The position numbers and the translations under genes were made by a program. The notes under the pieces are model-generated. The model was not told where the DNA came from. It saw only the letters and a program-made list of their open reading frames with translations, and made no database searches. This document shows, piece by piece, positions 23,386 to 31,645 of a stretch of 31,676 nt of DNA (positions are counted from its first letter, which is position 1; every line of letters begins with the position of its first letter). The DNA is from CAZGMC01 sp964526565 (lineage in GTDB: Bacteria > Pseudomonadota > Alphaproteobacteria > DSM-16000 > Inquilinaceae): positions 1 through 31,676 of the forward strand of contig CAZGMC010000047.1 in NCBI GenBank assembly GCA_964526565.1, read 5' to 3'.

Positions 23386-24554
23386 TCATCGCTTCTTCCG
23401 CAGACGCCTGGCATTGGCCGTGGCACGGTGGTGCCACGGCGCCAGAATGGCCGCCGGGCCGACTTTGCCGCGGGAACGTGCCAGGGCCGTACCCGCAAGC
23501 CGAGCCGCGTCCGCCTTCTCCGTGACCATGCGCCGGTAGACGTTCTCCAGCACAACGATGGCGTCGTCGACGACCAGGCCGATGGCCAGCACCATGGCCA
23601 GAAGGGTCAGCAGGTTGATCGAGAAGCCGAGCAGATTGAGCACCATGCAGGTGCCGATCATCGACACCGGCACGGTGACGGCCGGGATCAGCGTGGCCCG
23701 CGCACTGCCCAGGAACAGGTAGATGACCAGGGTGACCAGGACGATGGCGATGGCCAGCGTCTTGCAGACCTCGGCGATGGCGTTCTCGATGAACACGCTG
23801 CTGTCGTAGCTCTGGCGCAGCTCCATGCCCTCGGGCAGGGTGGTGCCGATCCGCTCGGCCAGCGCCCGCGCGGCCCGGGCCACGTCCAGCGTGTTGGCCT
23901 GGGCCTGCTTGATGACGCCGATGCCGACCATGGGCTCGCCGTTGCCGCGGAAAAAGGTCCGGGTTTCCTCCGCCGCCAGCGCCGTGCGGTCGAGCCAGAC
24001 CCGCATGGCGTAGCGCTGCTGTCCGCCGATGCGCACCCGCGCAACGCCATCCAGAGTGGCGAAGCGGTCGACCAGATAGCGGTCGGCATAGCCGGTCAGC
24101 TCGAGCACGCTCATCCGGTCGCTGACCAGGTTGAACCAGATGATCACGTCGTCGCTGGAGTCCGCCTTGCGGATGTCCGGCGGGTCGGCGTCGGCCGGCA
24201 GGTTGTCGACGACGCCGGCGACGCGGTCACGGATATCGTTGGCGGCGGCATCGACATCGCGGCCACTGCGGAACTCGATGGTGATCTCCGACTCGCCGTC
24301 CTCGCTGGCGGACTCGATGAAGGCGATGCCTCGATGCCGGCGATGCGCTCCTCGATGACCTCGGTGATCCGGGTCTCGACCACCTCGGCCGCGGCGCCGG
24401 GATACTCCGTCTCGATCGTGACGACCGGCGGGTCGATGTCGGGGTATTCGCGCAGCGGCAGGCGATCGAAGGCGACCAGCCCGAAGGCGACGATCAGCAG
24501 CGACAGGACTGCCGCGATGACCGGCCGGCGGACCGAGATGTCGGAGAGCACCAT
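23386..24554 (-). pseudogene. Broken RND efflux pump inner-membrane subunit
   Basis: The start is intact (MVLSDISVRRPVIAAVLSLLIVAFG..., then REYPDIDPPVVTIETEYPGA), as in AcrB/MexB-type pumps. Three lesions follow. First, a one-base deletion near 24330 shifts the frame in GIEGIAFIES. Second, homology jumps in frame near 23970 from DRTALAA to TFFRGNGEP, losing roughly 90 residues of the porter domain. Third, similarity ends soon after IGLVVDDAIVVLENVYRR (near 23510), so the second half is absent. The transmembrane aspartate pair is present in the surviving part. An adaptor fragment lies just upstream on the same strand, so this was an adaptor-pump operon. It cannot make a working transporter. 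Confidence 0.85.
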
Positions 24555-24572
24555 GCGGCTCTGTCCCTTCGC

Positions 24573-24905
24573 TCAGCGGTGGTCGCGCAAGATGTCGGCG
24601 ACCGTGGTCTCGCCGTCGGTTACGCCGAGCACGCGCACCGCATCGTTGTCTTCCAGGTTGAGCGTGCCGTGCACCACGACCTGCTCGCCCGGCGCCAGTC
24701 CCTCAAGGATCTCCACCGTGCCGGGCCGGCGCGTGCCGATGCTGATCTCGCGGCGTTCGACCGCGGCCTCGCCGTCCGCGCCTGCGGCAACGAACACGAA
24801 ATTGCGCCGGTCCAGCGGCACCAGCGCCTCCTCCGGCACGATCAGGGCGGTGCGCGGGTTGGCCAGCCGGTTCGCCGTCATCAGCAGGCCGGGCCGCAGC
24901 CGGCC
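24573..24905 (-). pseudogene. 3' fragment of RND periplasmic adaptor (membrane fusion protein)
   Basis: Only about the last 108 residues remain, from LRPGLLMTANRL through TALIVPEEALVPLDRRNFVFV and ISIGTRRPG...EILEGLAPGEQVVVHGTL, to the end in ILRDHR. This is the beta-barrel and membrane-proximal end of an AcrA-type adaptor. Upstream of about 24905 the frame no longer resembles an adaptor, because the DNA becomes the methyltransferase fragment of the opposite strand. The stop lies 18 bases before the pump's ATG, the usual operon order. Confidence 0.8.
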
Positions 24906-24909
24906 GAGC

Positions 24910-25436
24910 TGTCGGGCAGCGGGGCCGCCGCCGTCCGGCTGGCCACCGGCGGCGACCGGGATGGCCCGCGGCGCACGGTCAAGGCCTTCCACCGCGCCTT
25001 GTGCGAGACGCGGGTGCTGGACCCGGCCTGCGGCACCGGCAACTTCCTGTACGTCGCCCTGGAACTGATGAAACAGCTCGAGGGCGAGGTGCTGGCCCAG
25101 CTCGACGACCTGGGCGAGGGCGAGGCGGCGCTGGAGATGGAGCGCTTCACCGTCGGCCCGCGCCCGCTGCCCGACCGCCTGCCCGACCGCACCGCCGCCA
25201 TCCGCGAGGCCCTGGACGCCCTGGGCGTCACCGCCGAGCTGCGCGCCATCGCCCACACCTTCAAGGGCCGCCGCATCGCCGCCATCCGCGACGCCCTGTC
25301 CGCCCTGGTCACCCTCGGCCTCGCCGAATCCGCCGGCGACCTGTATGCGCTCGCCGAGCGGCGGAAGATGCGGATTGCGGTGCAGGTCGGCCCGCGCGCA
25401 GCGAGGCCCGGCGCCCGGCGGCATGCCGATAAATAA
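24910..25436 (+). pseudogene. Internally deleted DNA methyltransferase (PglX/type IIG-like)
   Basis: The frame shows the SAM-binding motif I region typical of large restriction-modification or BREX-type adenine methyltransferases: VKAFHRALCETRVLDPACGTGNFLYVALELMK, then LEGEVLAQLDDLG. After LEMERFTV the protein jumps to a C-terminal helical segment (DRTAAIREALDALG...HTFKGRRIAAIRDALSALVTLG) and stops at 25436. The catalytic NPPF/NPPY motif and several hundred residues are missing. The 5' end abuts the adaptor fragment. Loss of both ends of neighbouring genes at 24905-24910 marks a recombination junction. It cannot methylate DNA. Confidence 0.7.
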
Positions 25437-25670
25437 TCAACAGAATATCGGGCCAATCTCTCTATAGAAGCGCGACATCCAAGAAACACCGTCATGTATG
25501 GACGGTTAGGATTTTGCCTGGCATGGTCCGCGCCGAACTTGAACCACTGGCTGCTTCGTGTCGCGGCGGCTGCGCAAGTACCACACCGACCGGCTGCCGT
25601 TCCCGGCCGGCCCGTGCCGTGCTATGAAGGATTGGAGAAGGGTTGGGCAACGCAGGGGGGGCAGGCCGTC

Positions 25671-26339
25671 ATGCCGGAGTGGAACCGGGCCGATGCCGAG
25701 ATGGCGATCGCGCTCAAGCGGCAGGAGATCAACAAGGCGCTGGGCTACAGGAAGGCCTATGACGCTGAAGGGCACAATCTGTGCCTGGCCCTGATCAACT
25801 TCACCGATGGCAACTGGGACGTGATCGGCGCCTATTCCGACAGCGCCGCCCTGCCGCGCTCGCTGCTGCTCGGCCTGGGGCTGATCCCCGACGTGTCCTA
25901 CGCCATGGACAAGCGCAGCCGGCTGGGCTGCAACGGCATGGGCCTCTACCACACCGAGCCCAAGCTGCTGAACTGGCTGACCGCGCGGCCGGAGATCAGG
26001 GTTCGCGCCATCGAGAAGATCCGCCTGCCGACGCCGCGCTCCATGCCGCTGGCCACCTACCACGCCGTGCTCAGGGCGCAGAAGGAGGATGCGATCAAGG
26101 CGGCGCGGCGCCTGCCGGTGGTGGGGAGCGTGGGGGGCGACCTGGTCAAGTTCGTCGACGACGTGGCCGACATCACCCTGGTCACCGAGATCGACTGCTG
26201 CAAGACCTGCGAGGACTACGCGATCAAGGAGTTCCGCAAGCGCTTCCCGCGCATCCACCTCTACAAGATCGAACTGGGCAAGCAGGTCAGCGCCGGCATC
26301 GGGCCGCACTATGCCACCGTCAGGGTGACGCTGGCCTGA
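25671..26339 (+). CDS. Candidate stand-alone deaminase-fold protein (HTE...CKTC)
   Basis: The protein has 222 residues from ATG 25671, with a G-rich ribosome binding site. The layout fits the cytidine-deaminase-like superfamily: a strand pair LCLALINFTDGNWDVIGAYSDSA (37-59), then a helix with the zinc-binding/proton-shuttle motif H94-T-E96 in GLYHTEPKLLNWL. Later a strand DITLVTEIDCC runs into C177-K-T-C180 (in CCKTCEDYAIKEFRKRF), followed by the strand IHLYKIEL. HxE plus CxxC are the zinc ligands and catalytic Glu of that superfamily. It resembles bacterial toxin deaminases more than housekeeping CDA, but no secretion leader or neighbouring immunity gene is seen. The family assignment is inference from motifs. 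An AT-rich patch with TATAGA (25463) lies upstream in 25437-25670. Confidence 0.55.
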   Translation: MPEWNRADAEMAIALKRQEINKALGYRKAYDAEGHNLCLALINFTDGNWDVIGAYSDSAALPRSLLLGLGLIPDVSYAMDKRSRLGCNGMGLYHTEPKLLNWLTARPEIRVRAIEKIRLPTPRSMPLATYHAVLRAQKEDAIKAARRLPVVGSVGGDLVKFVDDVADITLVTEIDCCKTCEDYAIKEFRKRFPRIHLYKIELGKQVSAGIGPHYATVRVTLA

Positions 26340-26390
26340 GCCCCGCTGGCCTGAGTCCTGCTGGCCCGAGTCCTGCCGGCCCGGGCCCTG
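26331..26390. repeat. 15-bp tandem repeat, 4 copies, spanning a stop codon
   Basis: Four units near CTGGCCTGAGTCCTG begin at 26331, 26346, 26361 and 26376. The TGA of the deaminase-like gene (26337-26339) lies in the first unit. The unit is a multiple of three, so the first two copies both have the stop in frame. The rest of 26391-26567 holds nothing that I recognise. Confidence 0.9.
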
Positions 26391-26567
26391 TACGTCCGTC
26401 GCCGGACTGGGCCTGACCTTCAGGCACCCGGACGCCAAGCATTGCGCAGTCTCCTGGCAGCATGCACGGCACGGAACCCGGCCGCCCGGTCCGTCGTTCA
26501 AGTGGCGAGTGCGCGTAACCGGAGGCGGTGCGGGCAGCCTTCCCTTTCAACAGACCGAGGGGTCGCC

Positions 26568-26831
26568 ATGACCGAGCGCAACCCGACCGGGACGACGGAC
26601 ACCACAACCGAGCCATCCAACCAGGGCGATCTGCCGTTCCGGACACCGAAGCCGCACGAGAGCGAGCCGCCGCCCGAGGGCGAACGGGTCGAGCAGCCTG
26701 CCAAGGACCAGGGCCACCGCCATCGCCCCACGCCCGGCGGCGCCGGCTTCTCGGGCGCCTATGTCAGCACGCCCGTCAGCGACACCAACGAGGATGAAAG
26801 CCTGATCAAGCCGAAGGACAGCCAGCGCTGA
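26568..26831 (+). CDS. Small disordered hydrophilic protein, 87 aa
   Basis: ATG 26568 has GAGGGG six bases upstream. The protein (MTERNPTGTTDTTTEPSNQG...) is rich in Pro, Thr, Glu and Lys, has no hydrophobic core and ends DESLIKPKDSQR. A central PGGAGFSGAYVSTPVSDTNED segment is the only part with some complexity. No domain is recognised. The good start site and coding-like composition support a real gene. Confidence 0.55.
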   Translation: MTERNPTGTTDTTTEPSNQGDLPFRTPKPHESEPPPEGERVEQPAKDQGHRHRPTPGGAGFSGAYVSTPVSDTNEDESLIKPKDSQR

Positions 26832-26989
26832 CCGGCCGGCAGCCGGCTGCCGCCGCCGCGGCGGCAGCCGGTGCGGCGCGCCGCGTGTCGCACCGCGGCA
26901 ATCGAACGATCACTTGAATTCCTTGCACCGGCAGTCGATGCTGCACTGCCGCATACGCATGTGCGCGCAGCCCGCGTATCCGCTGCGAT

Positions 26990-27041
26990 GCGACCGAGGC
27001 CGGCTCGACAGCGACCGAGGCCGGCTCGACAGCGACGGAGG
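26990..27041. repeat. 21-bp tandem repeat, 2.5 copies, reaching the fabI binding site
   Basis: Two perfect 21-base units (26990-27010 and 27011-27031) are followed by a partial copy GCGACGGAGG (27032-27041). Its GGAGG is the ribosome binding site of fabI, nine bases before the ATG. Confidence 0.9.
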
Positions 27042-27050
27042 TTTGCCCCC

Positions 27051-27824
27051 ATGTTCCGCCCCTATCCCCTGGAGGGCCGCAAGGGCCTGGTCGTCGGCAT
27101 CGCCAACGAATCGAGCGTCGCCTGGGGCTGCGCCCAGGCCTACAAGGCCCGCGGCGCCGAGCTGGCCATCACCTATCTGAACGACAAGGCCGAGCGCCAT
27201 GTCCGGCCGCTGGCCGAGCAGGTCGAGGCGCCGATCGTCATGCCGCTGGACGTCACCAGGCCGGGCCAGGTCGAGGCGGTGTTCGACGCCATCCGCGACA
27301 CCTGGGGCCGGCTCGACTTCCTGCTGCACTCGATCGCCTACGCCCCGATGAGCGACCTGCACGGCCGCGTCACCGACTGTTCGCTCGAGGGCTTCCAGAC
27401 GGCCATGGACGTGTCGTGCCACTCGTTCATCCGCCTGGCACGGGCGGCCGAGCCGCTGATGAGCAATGGCGGCTGCCTGACCACGATGACCTACATCGGC
27501 AGCCAGCGGGTCGTGCAGAACTACAACATGATGGGGCCGGTCAAGGCGGCGCTGGAGAGCGTGGTGCGCTACCTGGCCGCCGAGCTGGGGCCGAAGGGCA
27601 TCCGTGTCCACGCCGTCTCGCCGGGACCGATCCAGACCCGCGCCGCCTCCGGCATCGCCGAGTTCGACCACCTGATGAAGGACGTGATCCAGCGCGCGCC
27701 GGTGACCCGGCCGGTGTCGATCGAGGAGGTCGGCGCCGCCACCGCCGCCCTGGCCAGCGACGCCGCGGCCACCATCACCGGCAGCATCGTCTACGTCGAC
27801 TCCGGCTTCAACATCATGGCGTGA
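27051..27824 (+). CDS. fabI: Enoyl-[acyl-carrier-protein] reductase (NADH)
   Basis: FabI reduces the enoyl-ACP double bond in fatty acid elongation. The 257-residue protein has the FabI-type nucleotide-binding motif GIANESSVAWG (17-27). The divergent short-chain dehydrogenase active site has Tyr148, Tyr158 and Lys165 (Y-x6-K in YNMMGPVKAALES), matching E. coli Tyr146/Tyr156/Lys163. The end GFNIMA is typical. The gene lies 48 bases before maoC-pta and ackA. A fabI paralogue in this cluster is a known arrangement in proteobacteria and may work in alternative acyl metabolism rather than bulk fatty acid synthesis; whether another fabI exists is not visible here. Confidence 0.92.
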   Translation: MFRPYPLEGRKGLVVGIANESSVAWGCAQAYKARGAELAITYLNDKAERHVRPLAEQVEAPIVMPLDVTRPGQVEAVFDAIRDTWGRLDFLLHSIAYAPMSDLHGRVTDCSLEGFQTAMDVSCHSFIRLARAAEPLMSNGGCLTTMTYIGSQRVVQNYNMMGPVKAALESVVRYLAAELGPKGIRVHAVSPGPIQTRAASGIAEFDHLMKDVIQRAPVTRPVSIEEVGAATAALASDAAATITGSIVYVDSGFNIMA

Positions 27825-27872
27825 GCCGCCGGCCCGCGCCCTTTTCCGAACCCCGCGGCACCAGGGCAGGCC

Positions 27873-29294
27873 ATGAACGACAACGACACGGTCGAGAACC
27901 GCACGTTCGATGAGATCGCAGTCGGCGACACGGCGAAGCTGGACAGCACCCTGACCGAGGACGACGTCTCGGTGCTGGCCGCGCTGTGCGGCGACATGAC
28001 GCCCAGCACCATCGACGAGGACACCCGCGAGGGCATCCAGTCGCGGGTGATCCGCCACGGCATGTGGGGCAGCACCCTGATCGCCAAGGTGCTCGGCACC
28101 CGCCTGCCAGGCCCCGGCACGCTGCTGACCGGCGAGACCCTGCGCTTCGTCGGCCCGGTCGGACCCGGCGACCACGTCACGGTGACGCTGACGGTGCGCG
28201 ACAAGCAGGCTGATACCCGTACCGTCGCGCTCGACTGCCGCGTCGTCAACCAGCTCGACCAGGCGGTCATCGAAGGCAGCGTCGAGGTGATCGCCCCGGC
28301 CAACAAGATCCGCCGGCCGCGCGGCGAGCTGCCGAACCTGGAGCTGCGCCGCAGCAGCGGCTATGACCGCCTGATGGCGAACGGCGTGGCCAGGGAGGCG
28401 GTGGCCACGGCAGTCGCCCACCCGTGCGACGACTCCTCGCTGTCGGCGGCGGTGGACGCGGCGGAGCAGGGTTTCATCGTGCCGATCCTGGTCGGCCCGG
28501 AAGAACGCATCCGCACGGTCGCCGAGGAGTACGACATCGACATTTCCGGCCTGGAGATCGTCGGCACCGAGCACAGCCACGAGTCCGCCGCCCGCGCCGT
28601 CGAGCTGGTCCGCAGCGGCCGCGCCGAGGCCCTGATGAAGGGCAGCCTGCACACCGACGAGCTGATGGAGGCGGTCGTCGACAAGGCGACCGGGCTGCGC
28701 ACCGAGCGGCGCATCAGCCACGCCTTCATCATGGACGTGTCAACCTATGGCGACGTGCTGATCGTCACCGACGGCGCGATCAACATCGCGCCCAACCTGG
28801 AGGCCAAGCGCGACATCTGCCAGAACGCCATCGACCTGGCCCACGCCATCGGCATCGAGACGCCGAAAGTGGCGATCCTGTCGGCGGTGGAGACCGTGAC
28901 AGGGCGCATTCCCTCGACCCTCGATGCCGCCAGCCTGTGCAAGATGGCCGACCGCGGCCAGATCACCGGCGGCCTGCTCGACGGGCCGCTGGCCTTCGAC
29001 AACGCCATCAGCAAGGAGGCGGCGCGGATCAAGGGCATCAAGTCGCCGGTCGCCGGCCAAGCCAACATCCTGGTGGTGCCCGACCTGGAGGCCGGCAACA
29101 TCCTGGCCAAGCAGGTGACCTTCATGGCCAAGGCGGACGCCGCCGGCATCGTGCTGGGCGCGCGCGTGCCGATCATCCTGACCAGCCGCGCCGACAGCCA
29201 CCGCACCAAGCTGGCCTCGTGCGCCATCGCCGCCATCGTGGCCCGCTACGCCCGCGAGCGCCTGCCCAAGGTGCCGAAAGGGGTGCCCCAATGA
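27873..29294 (+). CDS. MaoC-like domain fused to phosphate acetyl/butyryltransferase
   Basis: The protein has 473 residues in two domains. Residues 1 to about 150 form a MaoC hot-dog domain, as in (R)-specific enoyl-CoA hydratases. Its active-site segment reads GDMTPSTID, with Asp41 but Thr46 where hydratases have His (GDxNPxHxD). The HGMWG.TLIAKVLGTRLPGPGT stretch that follows is typical of this fusion family. Residues of about 165-470 are a phosphotransacetylase/phosphotransbutyrylase (MKGSLHTDELM, DVSTYGDVLIVTDGAINI, PDLEAGNILAKQ, SRADSHRTKLAS). It interconverts acyl-CoA and acyl-phosphate. The stop overlaps the ackA start (ATGA), so both are coupled. The hydratase part may be inactive. 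Confidence 0.88.
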   Translation: MNDNDTVENRTFDEIAVGDTAKLDSTLTEDDVSVLAALCGDMTPSTIDEDTREGIQSRVIRHGMWGSTLIAKVLGTRLPGPGTLLTGETLRFVGPVGPGDHVTVTLTVRDKQADTRTVALDCRVVNQLDQAVIEGSVEVIAPANKIRRPRGELPNLELRRSSGYDRLMANGVAREAVATAVAHPCDDSSLSAAVDAAEQGFIVPILVGPEERIRTVAEEYDIDISGLEIVGTEHSHESAARAVELVRSGRAEALMKGSLHTDELMEAVVDKATGLRTERRISHAFIMDVSTYGDVLIVTDGAINIAPNLEAKRDICQNAIDLAHAIGIETPKVAILSAVETVTGRIPSTLDAASLCKMADRGQITGGLLDGPLAFDNAISKEAARIKGIKSPVAGQANILVVPDLEAGNILAKQVTFMAKADAAGIVLGARVPIILTSRADSHRTKLASCAIAAIVARYARERLPKVPKGVPQ

Positions 29295-30484
29295 GCGACG
29301 CCGTCCTGGTCCTCAACGCCGGCTCGTCCAGCATCAAGGTCTCGGTGTTCACCGTCGGCGACGGGGACGCCGTGCCCAGGCTGCACCTCGATGGCCAGAT
29401 CTCCGGCATCGGCAACCACCCGCACTTCGTCGCCAAGGATGCCGACGGCAACACCCTGGAGGACGAACATTGGGAGTCCGGCGGCGGCCACGCCGCGGCG
29501 CTGCAGCGGCTCAGCGACTGGTTCGCCGGCCGGCCGTCGGCCGAAGCGCTGATCGCCGTCGGCCACCGCGTCGTCCACGGCGGGCCGGACCATTCAGCGC
29601 CGGTGGTGGTCGACCGCGACATCCTGGCGAAACTGGACGCGTTCGTACCGCTGGCGCCATTGCACCAGCCGCACAACCTGGCGCCGATCCGCATCATCGC
29701 CGAACGGCAGCCGGACCTGCCGCAGGTCGCCTGCTTCGACACCGCCTTCCACCGCGGCCACCCGGAGGTGGCCGACCGCTACGCCCTGCCGCCCGACTAC
29801 TACGACCGCGGCGTGCGCCGCTACGGCTTCCACGGCCTGTCCTACGAGTACATCGCCCGGTCGCTGCCGCGGGTCGCGCCAGATCTGGCCGAGGGCCGGG
29901 TGGTGGTCGCCCATCTGGGCAACGGCGCCAGCATGTGCGCCATCCGCGCCGGGCGCAGCGTCGAGAGCACCATGGGCTTCACCGCCGTGGACGGCCTGCC
30001 CATGGGCACGCGCTGCGGCTCGCTCGATCCCGGCGTGGTGCTCTATTGCATCCAGCAGCTCGGCATGGGCGCGGCCCAGGTGGAGGACCTGCTCTACAGG
30101 CAGTCGGGCCTGCTCGGCGTGTCCGGCATCAGCAACGACATGCGCGAGCTGCTGTCCAGCGACGACCCGCGCGCCCACCTGGCGCTGTCGCTGTACGTCT
30201 ACCGCATCAACCAGGAGCTGGGCCGGCTGGCGGCCAGCCTGGGCGGGCTCGACGGGCTGGTCTTCACCGCCGGCATCGGCGAGAACGCCGCGCCGATCCG
30301 CGCCCGCGTCTGCGAGGGCGCCCGCTGGCTGGGCGTCGATCTGGACGAACAGGCCAATCAGGCCGGCGGCCCGCGGCTGACCACCGCCGGCAGCCGCGTC
30401 TCCGCCTGGGTCATCCCCACCGACGAGGAGCGCATGATCGCGCTCCACACCCTGGCGGCGATCGGCCGAGCGGCAGCGGGCTGA
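29291..30484 (+). CDS. ackA: Acetate kinase
   Basis: The enzyme interconverts acyl-phosphate plus ADP with the carboxylate plus ATP, completing the pathway begun by the phosphotransacylase upstream. The 397 residues are of normal length. Motifs of the ASKHA fold are intact: LVLNAGSSSIK at the start, GHRVVHGG, FDTAFHRG, RRYGFHGLSYEYI, VVAHLGNGASM, MGTRCGSLDPG and FTAGIGENA. The start overlaps the upstream stop by four bases. The substrate may be acetate, propionate or butyrate, which the sequence does not settle. Confidence 0.94.
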   Translation: MSDAVLVLNAGSSSIKVSVFTVGDGDAVPRLHLDGQISGIGNHPHFVAKDADGNTLEDEHWESGGGHAAALQRLSDWFAGRPSAEALIAVGHRVVHGGPDHSAPVVVDRDILAKLDAFVPLAPLHQPHNLAPIRIIAERQPDLPQVACFDTAFHRGHPEVADRYALPPDYYDRGVRRYGFHGLSYEYIARSLPRVAPDLAEGRVVVAHLGNGASMCAIRAGRSVESTMGFTAVDGLPMGTRCGSLDPGVVLYCIQQLGMGAAQVEDLLYRQSGLLGVSGISNDMRELLSSDDPRAHLALSLYVYRINQELGRLAASLGGLDGLVFTAGIGENAAPIRARVCEGARWLGVDLDEQANQAGGPRLTTAGSRVSAWVIPTDEERMIALHTLAAIGRAAAG

Positions 30485-30518
30485 ACCTTTCGCCTTTCTC
30501 CCGCCGCGCCACAGCGTC

Positions 30519-30544
30519 GGCGTGCAGCACCGCCGCTGCACGCC
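30519..30544. other. Perfect 10-bp hairpin after ackA
   Basis: GGCGTGCAGC (30519-30528) and GCTGCACGCC (30535-30544) form a stem with a six-base loop, 35 bases after the ackA stop. No T run follows. It may end the fabI-pta-ackA transcript with Rho, or block exonucleases, but this is a guess. Confidence 0.4.
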
Positions 30545-30670
30545 CTTGACGTGTGCCCCGTTCTGTGCTGATGAATAAATGACGGTTGCGGCGCCGGGCG
30601 CTTTCAAGTCGACGCGCGCCGGCCGCAGAATAGAACGCGATCGTATGCAGGACGGGACGGGTGCGCCGCC

Positions 30671-31645
30671 ATGAACAGGACCGTTCGGGTCATCGTGGCG
30701 CGCCTCATCCGGGCGTTCGACCTTGTCCTGTCGCCGCTGGTACTGGCCATGGCGCCACTGCTTTATGTCATCGCCCACCTGAACTATCTGGCGCCGGTAT
30801 CGCGGCGCGTCCTGGATGCGTTCCGGATCGCCCTGGTCCCCCATCACTACCACTCGCCCGTCGTCCTGCCCGGCGACATCACCGGCGACCTCGGCCGCGA
30901 GCGGCCGCTGCCGGGCCTCGACCTCAACGAGGCGGGCCAGCTGGCCTTCCTCGACCAGCTCCGTTGCCGCGAGGAGCTGCTGGCCATCCCGCGCGACCGG
31001 CCCGGCCCCGGCGCCTTCGGCTACCGCAACGGCTTCTTTGAGGCGGGCGATGCGGAGGTGCTCTATGGCGTCATCCGCGCCTTTCGGCCCGCGCGGATCA
31101 TCGAGATCGGCGGCGGCAACTCCACCCTGGTCGTGCGGCTGGCCATCGCCCGGAACGTGCAGGAGGACGCCGCCTGGCGCTGCGCGCACACCTGCATCGA
31201 GCCGTTCGCCAGGCCGTGGCTGGAGGCAACGGGGGCGACGGTGCTGCGCAGCAAGGTCGAGGACTGCCCGGTCGACCTGTTCCGCAGCCTGGAGGAGAAC
31301 GACGTCCTGTTCATCGACTCCTCCCACGTCACGCGGCCGCAGGGCGACGTGGTGTTCGAGTACCTTTACCTGCTGAGCCGGATCCGGCCCGGCGTGCTGA
31401 TCCACGTCCACGACGTCTTCACGCCCCGCGACTATCCGGAGCGGTGGGTCGTCAAGGAGCGCCGGCTGTGGAACGAGCAGTACCTGCTGGAGGCCTTCCT
31501 GAGCTTCAACCGCGATTTCGAGGTCGTCGCCGCGCTCAACTGGCTGTGGCACAGCCATCGCGACAGGCTGGCCGACGCCTGTCCGGTGCTGTGCGAAGGC
31601 GGCCACCGCGCGCCGCAGTCCTTCTGGTTCCGCCGGGTATCGTGA
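30671..31645 (+). CDS. Class I SAM methyltransferase-like protein with membrane anchor
   Basis: The protein has 324 residues. A hydrophobic segment at about 17-42 (FDLVLSPLVLAMAPLLYVIAHL) suggests a membrane anchor. A Rossmann-like domain of the Methyltransf_24 type follows from about residue 125: motif I RIIEIGGGNSTLVVRLA, then TCIEPFARPWL, then NDVLFIDSSHVTRPQGDV, then GVLIHVHDVFTPRDYPERWV. Such domains are found in enzymes that modify sugars or polysaccharides and in proteins of unknown function. The cofactor is inferred from motif I. The ATG has GGACGGG ahead. The gene stands alone in this window, 186 bases after ackA. Confidence 0.75.
   Translation: MNRTVRVIVARLIRAFDLVLSPLVLAMAPLLYVIAHLNYLAPVSRRVLDAFRIALVPHHYHSPVVLPGDITGDLGRERPLPGLDLNEAGQLAFLDQLRCREELLAIPRDRPGPGAFGYRNGFFEAGDAEVLYGVIRAFRPARIIEIGGGNSTLVVRLAIARNVQEDAAWRCAHTCIEPFARPWLEATGATVLRSKVEDCPVDLFRSLEENDVLFIDSSHVTRPQGDVVFEYLYLLSRIRPGVLIHVHDVFTPRDYPERWVVKERRLWNEQYLLEAFLSFNRDFEVVAALNWLWHSHRDRLADACPVLCEGGHRAPQSFWFRRVS

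Noticed and set aside
26910..28721. 603-codon minus-strand frame over fabI and maoC-pta
   Set aside because: It covers two well-recognised genes of the other strand and shows only His/Arg/Val/Gly-rich shadow composition.
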